Positions 30,743 to 42,868 are shown, numbered from the stretch's first letter. The stretch is 64,000 nucleotides of DNA from Phorcus lineatus (GCA_921293015.1 OV121081.1:3720001-3784000); one strand, 5' to 3'. Program-made: numbers and translations. The notes: a model not told the origin generated them from the letters alone.

Positions 30743-32654
30743 TTCATTCGCTTGTGTGCCTTTCCAATAATCCTTCACTTGTGCACTGCATTAATGCAGA
30801 CTATATATAACGAAACAATACGCTTGATTATTGTTAATGAAATATGTTTAAACAAATGTTTGAACATAAAGATAAGTATATTACGACAGAAGTAATAAGA
30901 ATGTAACAGGTCTTCGCGAATAAATCATGAACATTTGTGATCAAGGATATTGTTATGAAATTTAAGGATGATAAATTGCAACTAGCCTCTTTTTCAACTC
31001 GTATTTACATTCTTCATAAGCATTGTTGATATACATTAGGAAAACCTAAAGGATGAGGTCAGTTATTATGAAAACCTCCACTTCATGCTTTATGGACAAG
31101 TCTTGCTCGGGTCAAACACTCAGTATTTGTTTGGAACAAGTGAGTAACCCCGAAGTTCCGAACTGTGAAAAAATACGACGTTTCGGATGATTTCCTTACT
31201 TCTTCATTAAATGGATTAAAAGGGGAGAAATGCGCGATATAAATATACATTCATTCACACCAAAGAAATTGTCACAATCACAAACATCGGGTACGTGAAG
31301 ATAACTGGATAACCACCCAAATGTCTTCCCATATTAACTATACCAACACGGATTGATAACAATTACAAATATCCGAAGCTTGCCGATGATATTTTCCGTG
31401 TCATCAATCCATGTTGATAAATTTGATATCAGAAAACACGCTGGCGAGATTCTATATCATCTCAAAATTACCGTTGGGGTTCTATATCATCTCAAAATTA
31501 CCGTTGGGGTTAATGTATACGCAAAGCCCTCAGGTGATCGTAATTAAGTCACTAAGATAACCTTAGTACAACGTCAAAGAAAGGGGGTTGAGGTTAACCT
31601 TAGTAAAGGTTGCTTTTTGAAGGGTTCCCAGTGACTGCACTATCCTTTTTTCTCCAAATACAGTATTTTTATAGCATTGTGTCGTCATGTGTATGACACC
31701 ATAGCATTGTGATTTCATTATGTGATTACGTTAAACAGTTGCGATGTCAAGCACTTGACGACGGAAGCACGTTGTTCAAAATACAAAAATTCTGTGAAAG
31801 CGATATCCATGAGGCTGTCTTGCTAACTCGGTATGAAATACACAGTTATACAAAAGAGCACAACCTGTCTGTAACAATAACGAATAAGAGGCATTAATAA
31901 TTAAATATACATAGGGTAAACGTAACTGAAATAAAATTAAGGTAAATTACAATGGTTTTTGCAATAATTCCACAAGGATTACATAATGAGAACAACTCAC
32001 AAGGTTTAAGGGTTGGTGGGTGGCATTATAGAAAACATGAAATTGACATGAAAACTGACACGAAAATAAAAATGCGAAGAAGAGTGAATATAATGAGAGC
32101 AGGGGGTTAATAAGATAAGCTGATAGAACCAAACAGCTTGGGGTTAAATGAGTGGTAGCAAATAACCAAGGCAGATGTTTACGAGAAGTTAAAAGAAGTG
32201 TATGGGAAAATTTAGAAGCTGGGGCTAATATTTCGTTTAAAATACTGTATTTTAAGTCATATATGGTCTGCCTCGAGATAACGAGTAATTAAAGTATTCT
32301 TTAATACTCAACAGGGGATGGAATACATCTTAGTATTTGGTTACATGATGTCAACGTACTCGGTATACTGTTTATGCCAAGGAGTTATCCTCTACCGTCA
32401 AGGACATGTTCGTATCAACGTTCTTTATTGTTTTTAATCATATCTAAACTCTGACGGATGATAAGTAGGACAAACCACTCCTACTCGGACTTACCACTTA
32501 TGTGTAACCCTGAGAGCCGGGAAACCAACAGACCTTTCGTGTTCTCGGATTGTCCCTCCTCTCAAGGTTCACAATCCCTTGTGATTTCCCGTAGTCGTGG
32601 TTTCGCCTATACTTAGTGCCAGTTGCATATATGAACAGTTTATGTATATTTTAT
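30743..32654. other. Intergenic up to the assembly gap, no gene seen
   Basis: AT-rich. Contains the 30-bp tandem pair described separately. Confidence 0.3.
31451..31510. repeat. 30-bp tandem duplication
   Basis: 'tctatatcatctcaaaattaccgttggggt' is present twice head-to-tail and identical. Confidence 0.95.
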
Positions 32655-32854
32655 NNNNNNNNNNNNNNNNNNNNNNNNNNNNNNNNNNNNNNNNNNNNNN
32701 NNNNNNNNNNNNNNNNNNNNNNNNNNNNNNNNNNNNNNNNNNNNNNNNNNNNNNNNNNNNNNNNNNNNNNNNNNNNNNNNNNNNNNNNNNNNNNNNNNNN
32801 NNNNNNNNNNNNNNNNNNNNNNNNNNNNNNNNNNNNNNNNNNNNNNNNNNNNNN
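32655..32854. other. Assembly gap (200 N)
   Basis: Exactly 200 undetermined bases, the fixed-size placeholder of a scaffolder, so true distance across this point is unknown. The sequences on either side both show 'tatattttat', which suggests a repeat at the break. Confidence 0.98.
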
Positions 32855-32921
32855 TATATTTTATGACTGCTTCACCTGTGATACAAACAATCGAGTGTCA
32901 ATGAAAACTGAATTTGAGTCA

Positions 32922-33266
32922 CAGGGGCGTAGGAGCGAATTTGAAAGTGGGGGGGCTTGGATTGAAATTTTGTAACCAAAAAAAAGAAAGAAAAAAAAGG
33001 AAACTTACTGCTTACCCCATCTTATCGTCAATTAGGATGATTGGATGTTTTAGTTCTACGCTCAGAGTAGTTTTAGAAACTACCCTCAAAGTAGTGCATA
33101 GTAGCTGTTTTGTAACAATACTAGACCAGTTATTGGGAAATATGTAGTAGAAAGGGGAAAATAATCAATTTGAAAAAAACATTTCGAAAACAAAGTGGGG
33201 GGGGGGGGGGCTTAAAAAAAGTGGGGGGGTGGGGGGGGCTTAAAAAAAGTGGGCGGGGGGGCAAAG

Positions 33267-33328
<62 letters not shown>

Positions 33329-33342
33329 TACTCCTACGCCCC
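32922..33342. mobile_element. hAT-like MITE with homopolymer tracts
   Basis: The ends CAGGGGCGTAGGAG (32922) and CTCCTACGCCCC (to 33342) are inverted repeats, flanked by TGAGTCA at 32915-32921 and 33343-33349. The interior has runs of G and about 60 C, probably affected by polymerase slippage or assembly error. A plus frame over the C tract (polyproline) is not a gene. Confidence 0.75.
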
Positions 33343-33349
33343 TGAGTCA

Positions 33350-34242
33350 AGTGATTGGCTTGTGATAAATGATATACAATATCATGATACTTTCAGTGTG
33401 TTACAACTTACAGATGATATTGCCATGGTCGCATTTACCGATTTAACAGAAACAGACTATAATTGAAAATTGGGAAACAAGAACGGTAACTCTACATGAT
33501 GCTGACGCACATTTATGTATACTACGGAAAAAAGTACAAATGAATAAGTATGTAGTAGTTTTTGAGAAAGTAGTTCAAAGTTATATGCCTGTTAAATAAC
33601 AAACAACAAAATTTAGATGTTTCGATATGCAATTTGAGCCTAGGATAGCGGAGTAAGAAGTAGTAGTAAGAGAAGTAATGGGAGTCTTACCAAACGACTG
33701 TCGTAGGGTAGTTCCTAAGAGAGTTTGAAATAACAAAAGTGTTATAAAACTTTTAAAGAAATATGATAAACGTATGAAGAATTCATGCTGAAGTTGATTT
33801 TTTTATGGTGTAACATTGTCAATAAAATAATTCAAATCTGTTTAACAAATTACTTCAATCAGAAATATAAAGGGGCACAGAGTATGTTGTTGGGATCAAA
33901 TATGTCAAACTTTAAAAAAGATGTTATTTCATCGATAAGAAGCTCCCCATGTCAGGTTTGCAACATATTGTGACTAAGATGAATGGTCATATAGGTTTCT
34001 GTCAAGCTTAATAAACAGGGAATGTGTTATCAATTCAAGAAAAGGGAGATTTCGTTGATATTTCAAGGGTATCCATAATTTTATCCAGGGGGGCTTTGTC
34101 TTGGGGGATTTTGTCCTGGATAAGATATTTCCGACATGATTACTTCATATATACACTTCTTTCTGCAAAGTCTGTATAAATATTCACCATTTGACCAGTG
34201 CAATGTATATTTGTAGTTAAACAGCACAGCTTATTAAGCTTG
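33350..34242. other. Upstream region of the plus-strand BTB gene
   Basis: No coding region is seen. 33890-33960 resembles the dispersed 'tcaaatatgtcaaacttta...atcgataag' family. A 5' untranslated exon may lie here. Confidence 0.3.
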
Positions 34243-34447
34243 ATGGAGGAGACCATGGAATCTCTAGTGGACGAGGACCACGCTGATAGATTACGAACAA
34301 GACTCGCTGTCCTGTGTAACAACAAAGACTTGTGTGATGTTGTTCTCACGTCAGCGGACGGTTGTGACGTTCAAGCTCATTGGCTAGTTCTGGCGTCAAG
34401 CTCCGAGTACTTCGCAGCAATGAAATTCAGTCCTATCATCTACACAG
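34243..34447 (+). CDS. BTB gene (plus), exon 1: BTB N-terminal half
   Basis: 68 codons plus one base. From ATG at 34243 the product starts MEETMESLVDEDHADRL and then enters a BTB/POZ fold: LCDVVLTSADGCDVQAHWLVLASSSEYF. The core is the classic 'CDV.L...G....AH..VLAA.S.YF' pattern, with Trp-Leu in place of the usual Lys/Arg after AH. The exon ends at AG|GTCAGT in phase 1. The minus-strand paralogue at 56394-56634 has the same phase and the same 'AHWLVL' signature. BTB domains dimerise and place chromatin factors. This module serves all downstream cassettes (37.9-45.2 kb). An in-frame ATG at 34255 is an alternative start. Confidence 0.88.
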
Positions 34448-34667
34448 GTCAGTGTTTAACCTTTAACCTGATGAAATAATCTGAAATAATAAAGTGTGGG
34501 AAAGTTCATTTCTCTCAGTTGAAATGAGGTTAACACTGTTTTTCCTAGAGTGGGTCCATGGGGAGTTTATAAAAGTAAAAAATAAACTATAATTCATGCC
34601 GGTGCACATAAATCAGAAGCCCTGAAATCAGAAAACAAAATGGTTTTCAAACTCCTATTACAATTGT

Positions 34668-34751
34668 AATGGAATATTTACGTTTTAAACAAGTTTTATC
34701 AGAATACATAATGGAATATTTACGTTTTAAACAAGTTTTATCAGAATACAT
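34668..34751. repeat. 42-bp tandem duplication in intron 1
   Basis: 'aatggaatatttacgtttta' begins each of two identical 42-bp copies. Confidence 0.95.
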
Positions 34752-35333
34752 AAAGATGAAATACTTTCCATGTTTAAATTTGTTCATGTATATGATAATA
34801 TCTGCGTGATATGATAATCAAAATGTTTTTGGTAAATATGATTGTTACTTTTTGTAGTGTATATGTAACTTTATGGTGATATTTCAATATCCAGGCATTT
34901 ATGATTTTTGTGTATTTCATCTTTTATTTTGCTTACCATAGGGCAATTATGCAGCTTTTCTGCATGGGGCTCTGAGTAAAGGAAATGACTGGTCCTGTAA
35001 TGGCATGTTATTCAAGCCTTGTTAATTCTGCTCAATTGGGAAGTTGTTCAAAGAGAAAAACAAATTTTCTTGGTAAATATTGCTCCTGGTGTCTCATATA
35101 TGTCTGTTGTTACAGGAGCTCTTTCTATATGCTGCGAAAATTTATTGCCATTCTTTGAGATTGCATGAAGGTTATATCATGGATTCACCATCACGTTACA
35201 AAAGAAGTCATAGAAATATTTCTTTGAAAAGAAGTTTTTTGAGTATTGTTTAGTATTGCTTTGTTTGACACAAAAATCAAAATCACTTTTCATGAACATG
35301 AAATGCTGAGTTTGGTGTACATTTATGTTACAG

Positions 35334-36172
35334 ATTTGGATATAAGTGAACTTTCAATCATTGTGAACTATATCTACACAGGGAAAGTTTCAATCATACC
35401 TGAGAAAAGGGACAAACTTCTTCATGGCTCCAAGAAATTAAAATTGAACAGTTTGGAGTCCTTAATTATAAATTCTTGCAATGCAATAGCAATATCGTGT
35501 CAACAAAACCAAGACATCAATGAATCCTTCAAATCCATACCAAACCAAAGTATAGAAAGTCAACACAACAAACAATCCCCCAATCTGTTACATGCATGGA
35601 CCAAGCATAATGAATCAGGAACAAGCATCAGTTCAGGACTTTCTGCAGTAGGTTCTGGAGCAGGTGTTGATGGACAGTGTAGATCTGGTGGGTCTTCAGT
35701 ACAGTTCCCAGTAGGGCTGGTCCAGAACGCTAGTTCTGTAGAAGCAGTCCCCCTCTCTGTCAGCCAAGCATCTGCCACTCAGTCCCATCCTGGGAATCAA
35801 ATAACTCCTGCTGAACCACATTTAGTAGCATGGAACTGGGATCCTCAGACTTCCGAAATGGCAGAAGGGTCTCAAAATGAAATGACTCCTCACAAACTGA
35901 TTGAAAATGTGGATTATAAAATCAAAGAAGAAGTTCTTTCAGAGGAGGAACATAACTTTACCTTCTTTGCTCCACCTGAGTCTGAGACTGAACCGTTACG
36001 AGGAGACTCTGTTCAGTCCGGGACTCCTTTCAATGGTGGTCCTGGAGGATCTCCTGGAGGAGCGAGAGGAAGGAATAGAAGAACAAGAGGAGAAATGGAC
36101 TCAGGTTCAAGGATGGTGTCAGAGACTGTCAGTACCAACAATGGAGGGGAGGAGGGCACAGAAGCAGACCAG
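35334..36172 (+). CDS. BTB gene (plus), exon 2: BTB C-terminal half and linker
   Basis: Acceptor TTATGTTACAG, then the split codon completes the BTB fold: DLDISELSIIVNYIYTGKVSI, the usual last helices with 'YIYTG'. After about residue 60 of the exon the sequence becomes a low-complexity linker rich in Ser, Gly and Gln. It contains DYKIKEEV, a sumoylation-type psi-K-x-E site, and an RGRNRRTRGE basic patch. No zinc finger is present in this exon. It ends at CAG|GTTTGT in phase 0 at 36172. BTB module plus linker total 348 codons. Reading past the donor soon enters a MITE (36241) and stops, which supports the donor call. Confidence 0.85.
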
Positions 36173-36240
36173 GTTTGTGGAACGTTTGAGTTTAAACTTC
36201 TTTCACTGTGTCAGCAAGTTTATCTTTTGTTGTTCTTTAA

Positions 36241-36628
36241 AGGGACACTCCATGGGTTGTTTGGTTAAAAAATGCTAAATAATGACAATGCAGTCATTTT
36301 ATATTCAGAAGTTTTAGTTGTTACTTAAAAAGCATCTTTCTCAGGCATTTTGGTTCAGTATAATTATAAAATAAAGGTATAAATTTGTGATCTTGATTGA
36401 AAAGTGCATGATGTAGGGCTCTTGGCAGCCGCCAATCACTTACCGGTAAGTGAAGTTTGAAGACTTATCTAAGGCAGAGACACTTGATAGATCAAAGTTG
36501 ATAAAGCTTGATAAATTTTAAAACTAGTATTCATGTAAATATGACATAAGACTTTGACATCAGCATTTATGATATTTTGGCACATATACACGCCATATCC
36601 AACGGTCATTTAAATCATGGAGTGTCCT
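36241..36628. mobile_element. MITE with AGGGACACTCCATG-type ends
   Basis: 'agggacactccatg' at the left and 'catggagtgtcct' at the right form imperfect inverted repeats, with TTA near both ends. It lies in the intron directly after the shared BTB module. No coding content. Confidence 0.6.
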
Positions 36629-37945
36629 GTTATAGCTGTTTAAGCGCTTCTAGCCAGTTAAAAGAGTTGGCCATGTTTCTTTGCATTGCTTTGGCTGCCT
36701 ACCAGTGTATAATCTCATACAGTGCCAACCAGGAACAGTGTCCCTTACTGTATTGGTTATGCTAAGTTGCTTGCAGGAAACCATCATTTGACATGCATCT
36801 AGGTTTCAAGACTTGTGAATAGCACATGCATAGTATAGAGATAGCTCAAGGCTTTAATCCATGGCTAATGGTTAAAATTCTGGTATCGTTCAGTTTAAAA
36901 TATCATTTTTAAAATATCATTTTTAAATGTAAGTTCAATTATCCTATCACAAGACCTCCAACAAAAGTCAAAATCAAGGGGCAAATTCTCCTGTGAACCT
37001 GTTGCTACTATGTTTATCATAATGATAAGATGATTAGGTTTTTGTGTGCACTAATCTTGTAACAAACCGTGCGCCTATCCGGGCTGTTGTCAGACCCTGA
37101 AAAGTGCAGACCATTGAACCAGTTATCATCCCAGTAGAAGCTATATCTTTTAACATTTATTCCCCGGAGCACAGTTGATATTAATTTGAATGGATTAGTA
37201 TTATGATGTGTACACTTCTAGTAAAAAAACCAACTGTTTAAAAATCCCTAAAGATAAAACAAGTGTATAATAAACTCATTTATATCAGGTCATACTTTGT
37301 GACACCATGTTTGATGACATGAGATCTGAGAATTGCACCAGCTGCCAGGTTAATTCTTTTCACACCTTTCTTCTCAGCAAGCTCGACCCGTAGTTGAGTT
37401 ACCATCAACCTTTACTTTACTCGTTATTTCTTATCATCGTAGTTTAATTATTTTATCCAGGGTAGCATGATTAAGAGCTTGATTGAATGAGATTGAAGTG
37501 CATAAATATATTTAGATTTTAGAGTAGTAGTCATAGAAATTGCTTGTGCTTAAACTGTTTTCAACCGCTCTGCACATACAGTGAATGTTTGTAACAACCA
37601 GGTTTGGTATTTTTGCTTTTAATCAAATATAAACATATTATCAGCAAAGAGGCTTAAGAATATTTTATGAAAATTGTATGTTTCAAAAATGTCCTTTTAA
37701 CATTATTCAAAGGGTTCAGTATCATTAATGCGGCATCACTTTACTGGTTTATGACTGATGCTGGTTGTATAAAAGTTGTACGGAAAAAGTGCTTTAAGTT
37801 AAGTCATTTCATACAAGAGCTATATAAAAAGTTGACTTTATTGACTGCAAATGGTATAATTTCAAACATTAATGGCCAATTAATGCCATGCATTTTCCTA
37901 GACGGGGGATGATGTGAAGGTGTGCTTTATCATTATCATCAACAG
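36629..37945. other. Intron between BTB module and first cassette
   Basis: AT-rich; no zinc-finger or other coding pattern seen. Confidence 0.4.
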
Positions 37946-38417
37946 ATAATCAGCCTGTCAGGTGCAAAGAAAAAAGATTTTTCGGACAAATCTCTCTCAA
38001 GGAAGAGAACTGCACCCCCAAACAAACTTTACTCTTGTTACTTCACCAAAAAGAAGTTTGACCTCCGGAGACACAGAGGATGAAGACAAGAAAGCAAAGA
38101 ATTTACTCAAATGAATCGGCAAATCTTTTTTATGACCAGTGTGGCAACACCTACAAGACGACATTTGGACTGAAGGGTCAACACCACAAAACTGCACATC
38201 TAAAGGAATACAAATATAGATTTGACCACTGTGAAAAGGGGTTCAATTTCTGCACCCTGCTGGACATGTAAAAGGTCACTGTGAGAAGATGTTGCAATTC
38301 AAATGCTCCAACTGTTAGAAAAAGTTTAAATACTCCACCTCTCTGGTACGACATCAGAAGGGATGCAGAAAGAAGAAACCACGAACCAGTGATTTGAAAA
38401 TTCATGTAAGATTCTAA
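37946..38417 (+). pseudogene. Decayed zinc-finger terminal cassette of the plus BTB gene
   Basis: An acceptor (CATCAACAG) opens a phase-0 frame compatible with the BTB donor, but it stops after 45 codons (TGA 38081). Remains of four C2H2 fingers follow in shifted frames: KKKFDLRRHRG; DQCGNTYKTTFGLKGQHHKTAH; HCEKGFNFCTLLDM then a stop; CSNC, stop, KKFKYSTSLVRHQKGC. Zinc-ligand cysteines are missing from several fingers, two in-frame stops and one frameshift are present. It therefore looks like a former alternative 3' exon that has lost function. A truncated product ending after the first finger remnant could still be made. Confidence 0.75.
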
Positions 38418-39812
38418 ATTGAATATTATTTATTGAACAAACACACACATTTAAAAACAAAAGAAGTAGTTACAGACTTTTCATTACATAAAAAAATGTA
38501 GGGTGCAAAAAAAATATATAAGAGATACACTGTTGGTGCTTGAAAAGCCAATTCAATATCAGTACTTCTGTAATGTAAGTTCTTGGTCACAAACAAAGCA
38601 AACTACCAGATTTTCATTTAATTTACGGAAAATTGCATCAAATCTGTTGAAAAAATTTACCCCACTTTTTTTCCAAAGTTTAACAGTGTCAACCTTAGAC
38701 TAAAGATATGCTATCCACGTATATCCTAGGCCCTCTGATAAAGGCTTCATGCCTTTCGTGTTAGTATCTTGTTACATCTCTGCCACAGCACTTACAATAA
38801 CTTTTATTAGTCTATAACTCTCTACCTGAGAATCTGAATAAAATGATCTCACGAAACCAAAAATAAATGTCACCATTGCAAGTCTGTGCTTTTTGATCCA
38901 AACAAGCAGCTCTGAAACGAACGTACCATGTTCATTTGAGGACTTGGAATCCATTTCCCTAACTCAAAAGATTAAAAGGCGTTCACACAAAACTGGCCAC
39001 CATTTGTTTTTGCGTAATACTTAATAATTCCATAAATCCATAATAATGTTTTATTCAACTATTTGCCAGCTTCTCCATAAGAATAATGTTTGAGAATACC
39101 ATAAATATCAAGGTTTTGGACACTATTTTTCTTCCAAGAATAGCCTGGGGCAACATAGCTATCCGTGAAATTTTGTTTCCATAATGATTTCCAGTTTGCA
39201 CTGTATGAGATGAAACATGTTTGGGACCCTCGGTCATGTTGTATGAAACAATGTCAGTACTTATGTTTTTTTGAGTCTGATCTGTTAACAACAATTTCCT
39301 TTGTTTTAAGGGACAGTTACTATTATATACATTTAAGTATTATTTCCTCATGCACATTTCTCAAATATTAAAATGTTAGACGTAGTTTTACATCAAATTT
39401 ATGTATCTAATTGAAATTGGTTGGGAAGAAAGTGTTCATCATGATTCAAACCATTTAAAATGGTTGAAAATGTTTGTATGTTACGTTGGCATGTGATGGT
39501 ATGAAAGTTCTAGCACCCTGAGAAGCGCAAGCATGATCCAATCTCTGATGATGCATGACTCTTGTCAAATTCATCAACTAGTTATCAATACAAGATGTCC
39601 CTCAGTGCTTGGTGCTTGTAAAAGGGTAAACCTCCATTTAAACCTTATTTAAATAAAATTAAATGCATACCATGATTGCTAAAATGTAGCAATAACATTA
39701 ATTTGAAGAATATTTGGATCCAATTTAGATAAGGAGGGAAGGTCAAGAAAGTACCATTTCATTTATATGGCTTTGAACATTTTAATTTATGAAGCATAGT
39801 ACCAATTTTCAG
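38418..39812. other. Intron between cassettes
   Basis: No coding pattern. AT-rich with several short T runs. Confidence 0.4.
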
Positions 39813-40172
39813 AGAAGATACCCGAGCGGATCAATGTCGAGCCTGGAAGCCATCCACACAAACTTCCCACCCAACATGCCGATGACGGGACTACCGTATG
39901 ATCGACTCCGTGGTAGACATTACTTACAGAAGATAGTCCCAGTAGGCAGGAAGACGAATATTACTCGTGTATGTATCGTGTGTTCATCTGCGGATCGGAA
40001 GATTCATAGGATGGATCCAGAGGCAATCCCCAAGAAAAGGAAACGTTTCGGACACGAGTCGTCGTATGAATGTGACTTGTGTTCCATTGCCTTGTGTGTT
40101 GAGCCCTGTTTTAAACTGTACCACACGGCCCGTGACTTTATGTCTGCTTATATAGCTTTGAAGTACACATAG
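39813..40172 (+). CDS. Terminal cassette of plus BTB gene: piggyBac transposase C-terminal Cys-rich domain
   Basis: 119 codons opening in phase 0 after 'ccaattttcag' and ending at TAG 40170-40172. The sequence is the end of a PGBD/piggyBac transposase: 'PYDRLRGRHYLQKIVP', then the zinc-binding Cys-rich domain CIVCSSADRK...RKRFGHESSYECDLCSIALCVEPCFKLYHT. The order C-x2-C, C-x2-C, C-x3-C-x4-H is that of the RING-like DNA-binding tail known in piggyBac. No catalytic DDE part is present upstream. The domain has the same phase as the zinc-finger cassettes, so splicing would give a BTB-piggyBac-CRD fusion of about 467 residues. Alternatively it is a truncated transposon copy with a fortuitous acceptor. 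AATAAA follows at 40613. Confidence 0.7.
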   Translation, partial: RRYPSGSMSSLEAIHTNFPPNMPMTGLPYDRLRGRHYLQKIVPVGRKTNITRVCIVCSSADRKIHRMDPEAIPKKRKRFGHESSYECDLCSIALCVEPCFKLYHTARDFMSAYIALKYT

Positions 40173-40231
40173 ACTTGAAGTACACATAGACTTGAAGTAC
40201 ACATAGACTTGAAGTACACATAGACTTGAAG
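40158..40231. repeat. 17-bp tandem repeat over the piggyBac cassette stop codon
   Basis: 'ttgaagtacacatagac' is repeated about four times. The first copy supplies the last codons and the TAG stop of the cassette, so the repeat expanded from its 3' coding end. Confidence 0.93.
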
Positions 40232-41421
40232 AGAGGCTGATAGCATTCTTACGGCTGGGATTATTACGTGTTTCTGGAGGAGTTTTTTGTCAGAATATTT
40301 TTCTCTTTGTTTTAAATGTTTTTCTAGAAGGTTGTTGACATGGACTGAAAATAGGCTGAAAGCTATTACTGAATGTTTTTTATTCAAATGTTTGAAAGCA
40401 ATGTCAACATAACTATATTTCCTTGTCAGTTATGAAATATATGAAGGGAACACTTCCCACCAAATTAAAAAACTAGTACATTTATCTCATTCATTTCATC
40501 ATTAGTGTCATCAGGCTTTGCCATGTTAGTGGCAAACACTTGTTAGTATAGTGTCAGTGTTATTTTTTGAAGTACTTTACATTGAATTTAATTCATGAAA
40601 TAAGGAAGAGTGAATAAATTCATACTTTACCATCAAAGATGATTTTGAAAGCATATTAGAATTAAGAAAGTGCAGATATTATTAAATAAAAAATACCTTT
40701 TTCATCATGTGGAATCTTGCTAATTAATTTTGATGAATTTATCAGAAGAATAAATAAACAACATTTTTTAAGAGAAAATTTTTTTTGAAAAAGGAATTAT
40801 GAATTATCATAACTCAGTTTTTCCAGATGTTTTCACAAATACATTAAGAGTAGGGTGAGAGAAGACAACCTTGTTTGAAACCTGTAGTATCTTATGACTT
40901 TCAATGTTTATCTTAGTGTATTTTTTTTTCTGAAGAAATGCATGAAATAATAATTCATTTGTTTGCCACATTGTTTTTGTGAATGTATGACTACATTTCC
41001 TTTAATTTGAAGGAAATAGTTTTGTGTTAAAACATTTTTTCTTTCAATTAAATGGGGTTTTGAGTCATTTGAAAAGAGGATGAATGGTTATGATTGACAA
41101 GAGAAAACACAAGAGTGAAATTGATTCAGCGTAAGAATTAGTCTGGTTGATGCTGGATAGTGAAACAGGTGCTTGCATAAAAAGGTATTATTAATGCTAG
41201 TCAGAAGGACTAGTTAGAATTTATGGTTAATAATATTATGTAGATAATTTTAACTAGCTTGAATTGATTTGGCTGATAATGTGATGAGTTCACTTTTGTC
41301 CTCACGTACCTACCATGTTTTAGATAGGTGTTTATACTTGCATAAATATTTAGAGTCAGATACTTGTGGAATTAACCACTGAGATAAAAGAAGTTGTATG
41401 TTTTTTGTTGTCTTGTATGTA
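40232..41421. other. 3' UTR of the piggyBac cassette and intron
   Basis: AT-rich; no coding pattern apart from the poly(A) candidate. Confidence 0.4.
40613..40618 (+). terminator. Poly(A) signal candidate for the piggyBac cassette
   Basis: AATAAA, 441 bases after the cassette stop codon. Confidence 0.4.
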
Positions 41422-41943
41422 CAGTCAGACCCCGATAATCCGGCCACCGATAATCCGAATCTCGCAGTATCTGAACGGTAGCAAACTGTAACCAAACTAA
41501 TCTCTATATAAACTCATTAAATATTGATTCATTAATCCGTTCATTCAGTCTCCGTATCCGAACGCTAATTAGCTATAACGGATTAGTTAATTACAGCTAT
41601 TTCTGCTTCATTAAACCGACTGTTCATCAAAGCGTTCGGTAATCAACATCAATGACAGTGGATTGAAACGGGAGTTGAGTGTGTCAGCAGTTTGTGATTG
41701 TAATAAATTGATCTGTAATCGGCAAATTCTTCAAACCTGAGTGAGTATCCAGAAATGCTTTTGTGCAATGATTTTTTATTCATATATGTATCCCAGTTGT
41801 TATGTGTATGTAAAATAAAACTCATTAGATATTCGTAATATTCGTCTGTCTGTAGATTTGGTTCGTTTCATTAGTCCGAACGTTTCACTATCCGAACGTT
41901 TTTGATGAAAAACGGAAGTGTTCGGATTATCGAGGTCTGACTG
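41422..41943. mobile_element. Tigger/pogo-like MITE
   Basis: 522 bp with inverted ends CAGTCAGACCCCGATAATCCG and CGGATTATCGAGGTCTGACTG, flanked by TA on both sides (41420-41421, 41944-41945). TA duplication and a CAGTnnnACCnCGATAATCCG end are typical of the pogo/Tigger group. No transposase frame. It sits in the intron before the third cassette. Confidence 0.9.
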
Positions 41944-42868
41944 TATCTTGGTATATGTGAATTTATATATATGTGTTACTATGACTGTTTTTTAAGAACT
42001 GTCTTATCAATACTGTTTATTCATCAAGTAATGTTTTTATCAGAAAATAAATGAAATATTCACTTTACAAGATTTTGGTTTTTATTTTCACCGTTTCATT
42101 TCCAATCATATGATTTAGATAAATAAGATATTAAAATTCAGTTATTCAATCACCAATCCCCATCTGCTGCAATAAATAAAATTTGAATTGCAACAATCAC
42201 AACCAAACATTTGAGATACCTGCCCTCTAGATAGTGGCTATGCTTGATTGGTATTCGGCGTACGCCGCCGGAAATGAAAAAGTAGCAAATCACTTTATTG
42301 GCAACCGGTGTACGCCGGATCCGCCAGTTTCAAATGACAGGCAGCCCGGCATACAATGGCAGACAAATATTTTCGTTGTGACTATTCCACAACTATTTTA
42401 TAGTCATTATTTTTAAAGATAACAACTCAAAATGATTTAATTTGCAATATTTATAATTATCAAAAACAATCCATAACCTGATAGTGACATTTAAAGTCAC
42501 ATTTCAAAATGTTTGAAAAATATTTATATCATATTCATGAAATGTATTTTGAAACTAGTCTGAGGTATGATGACTGCTTCCTGTGTGCACGCCAACATAC
42601 TTGATTCAACTTGAGCCTGTTACTGCCCTGGCATATGCCGGTTCCATGTCCCAGCTATACACTGTTTAAACAAATCAAGGATAGCCAGTGAAACAGTATG
42701 TGTGTTAGAACAGTAGTTATCTTGAGAACTTTTAACAATGGAAAAAACTTTTCTTGCCAGACAATTTAAGATATCAAAAGTTCTCCACAATGTTCTCATT
42801 TACAGATCCTCCACAGAGACAATAAACAGCATGTTTCAACTATGAATGTTTTCTTTAATATGTTTCAG
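41944..42868. other. Intron before the third cassette
   Basis: No coding pattern. It contains two GC-rich patches with GGCGTACGCC-like palindromes around 42255-42320. Confidence 0.4.

Noticed and set aside
32597-32975. Two frames across the assembly gap
   Set aside because: Consist mostly of N.
33170-33466. Polyproline protein frame
   Set aside because: Produced by a C homopolymer inside a MITE.
35901-36278. 125-codon plus frame overlapping BTB exon 2
   Set aside because: Out of frame with the BTB protein, no domain, and runs into the MITE at 36241.
40158-40231. CRISPR-like short direct repeats
   Set aside because: Head-to-tail tandem copies without spacers, in a eukaryotic genome.
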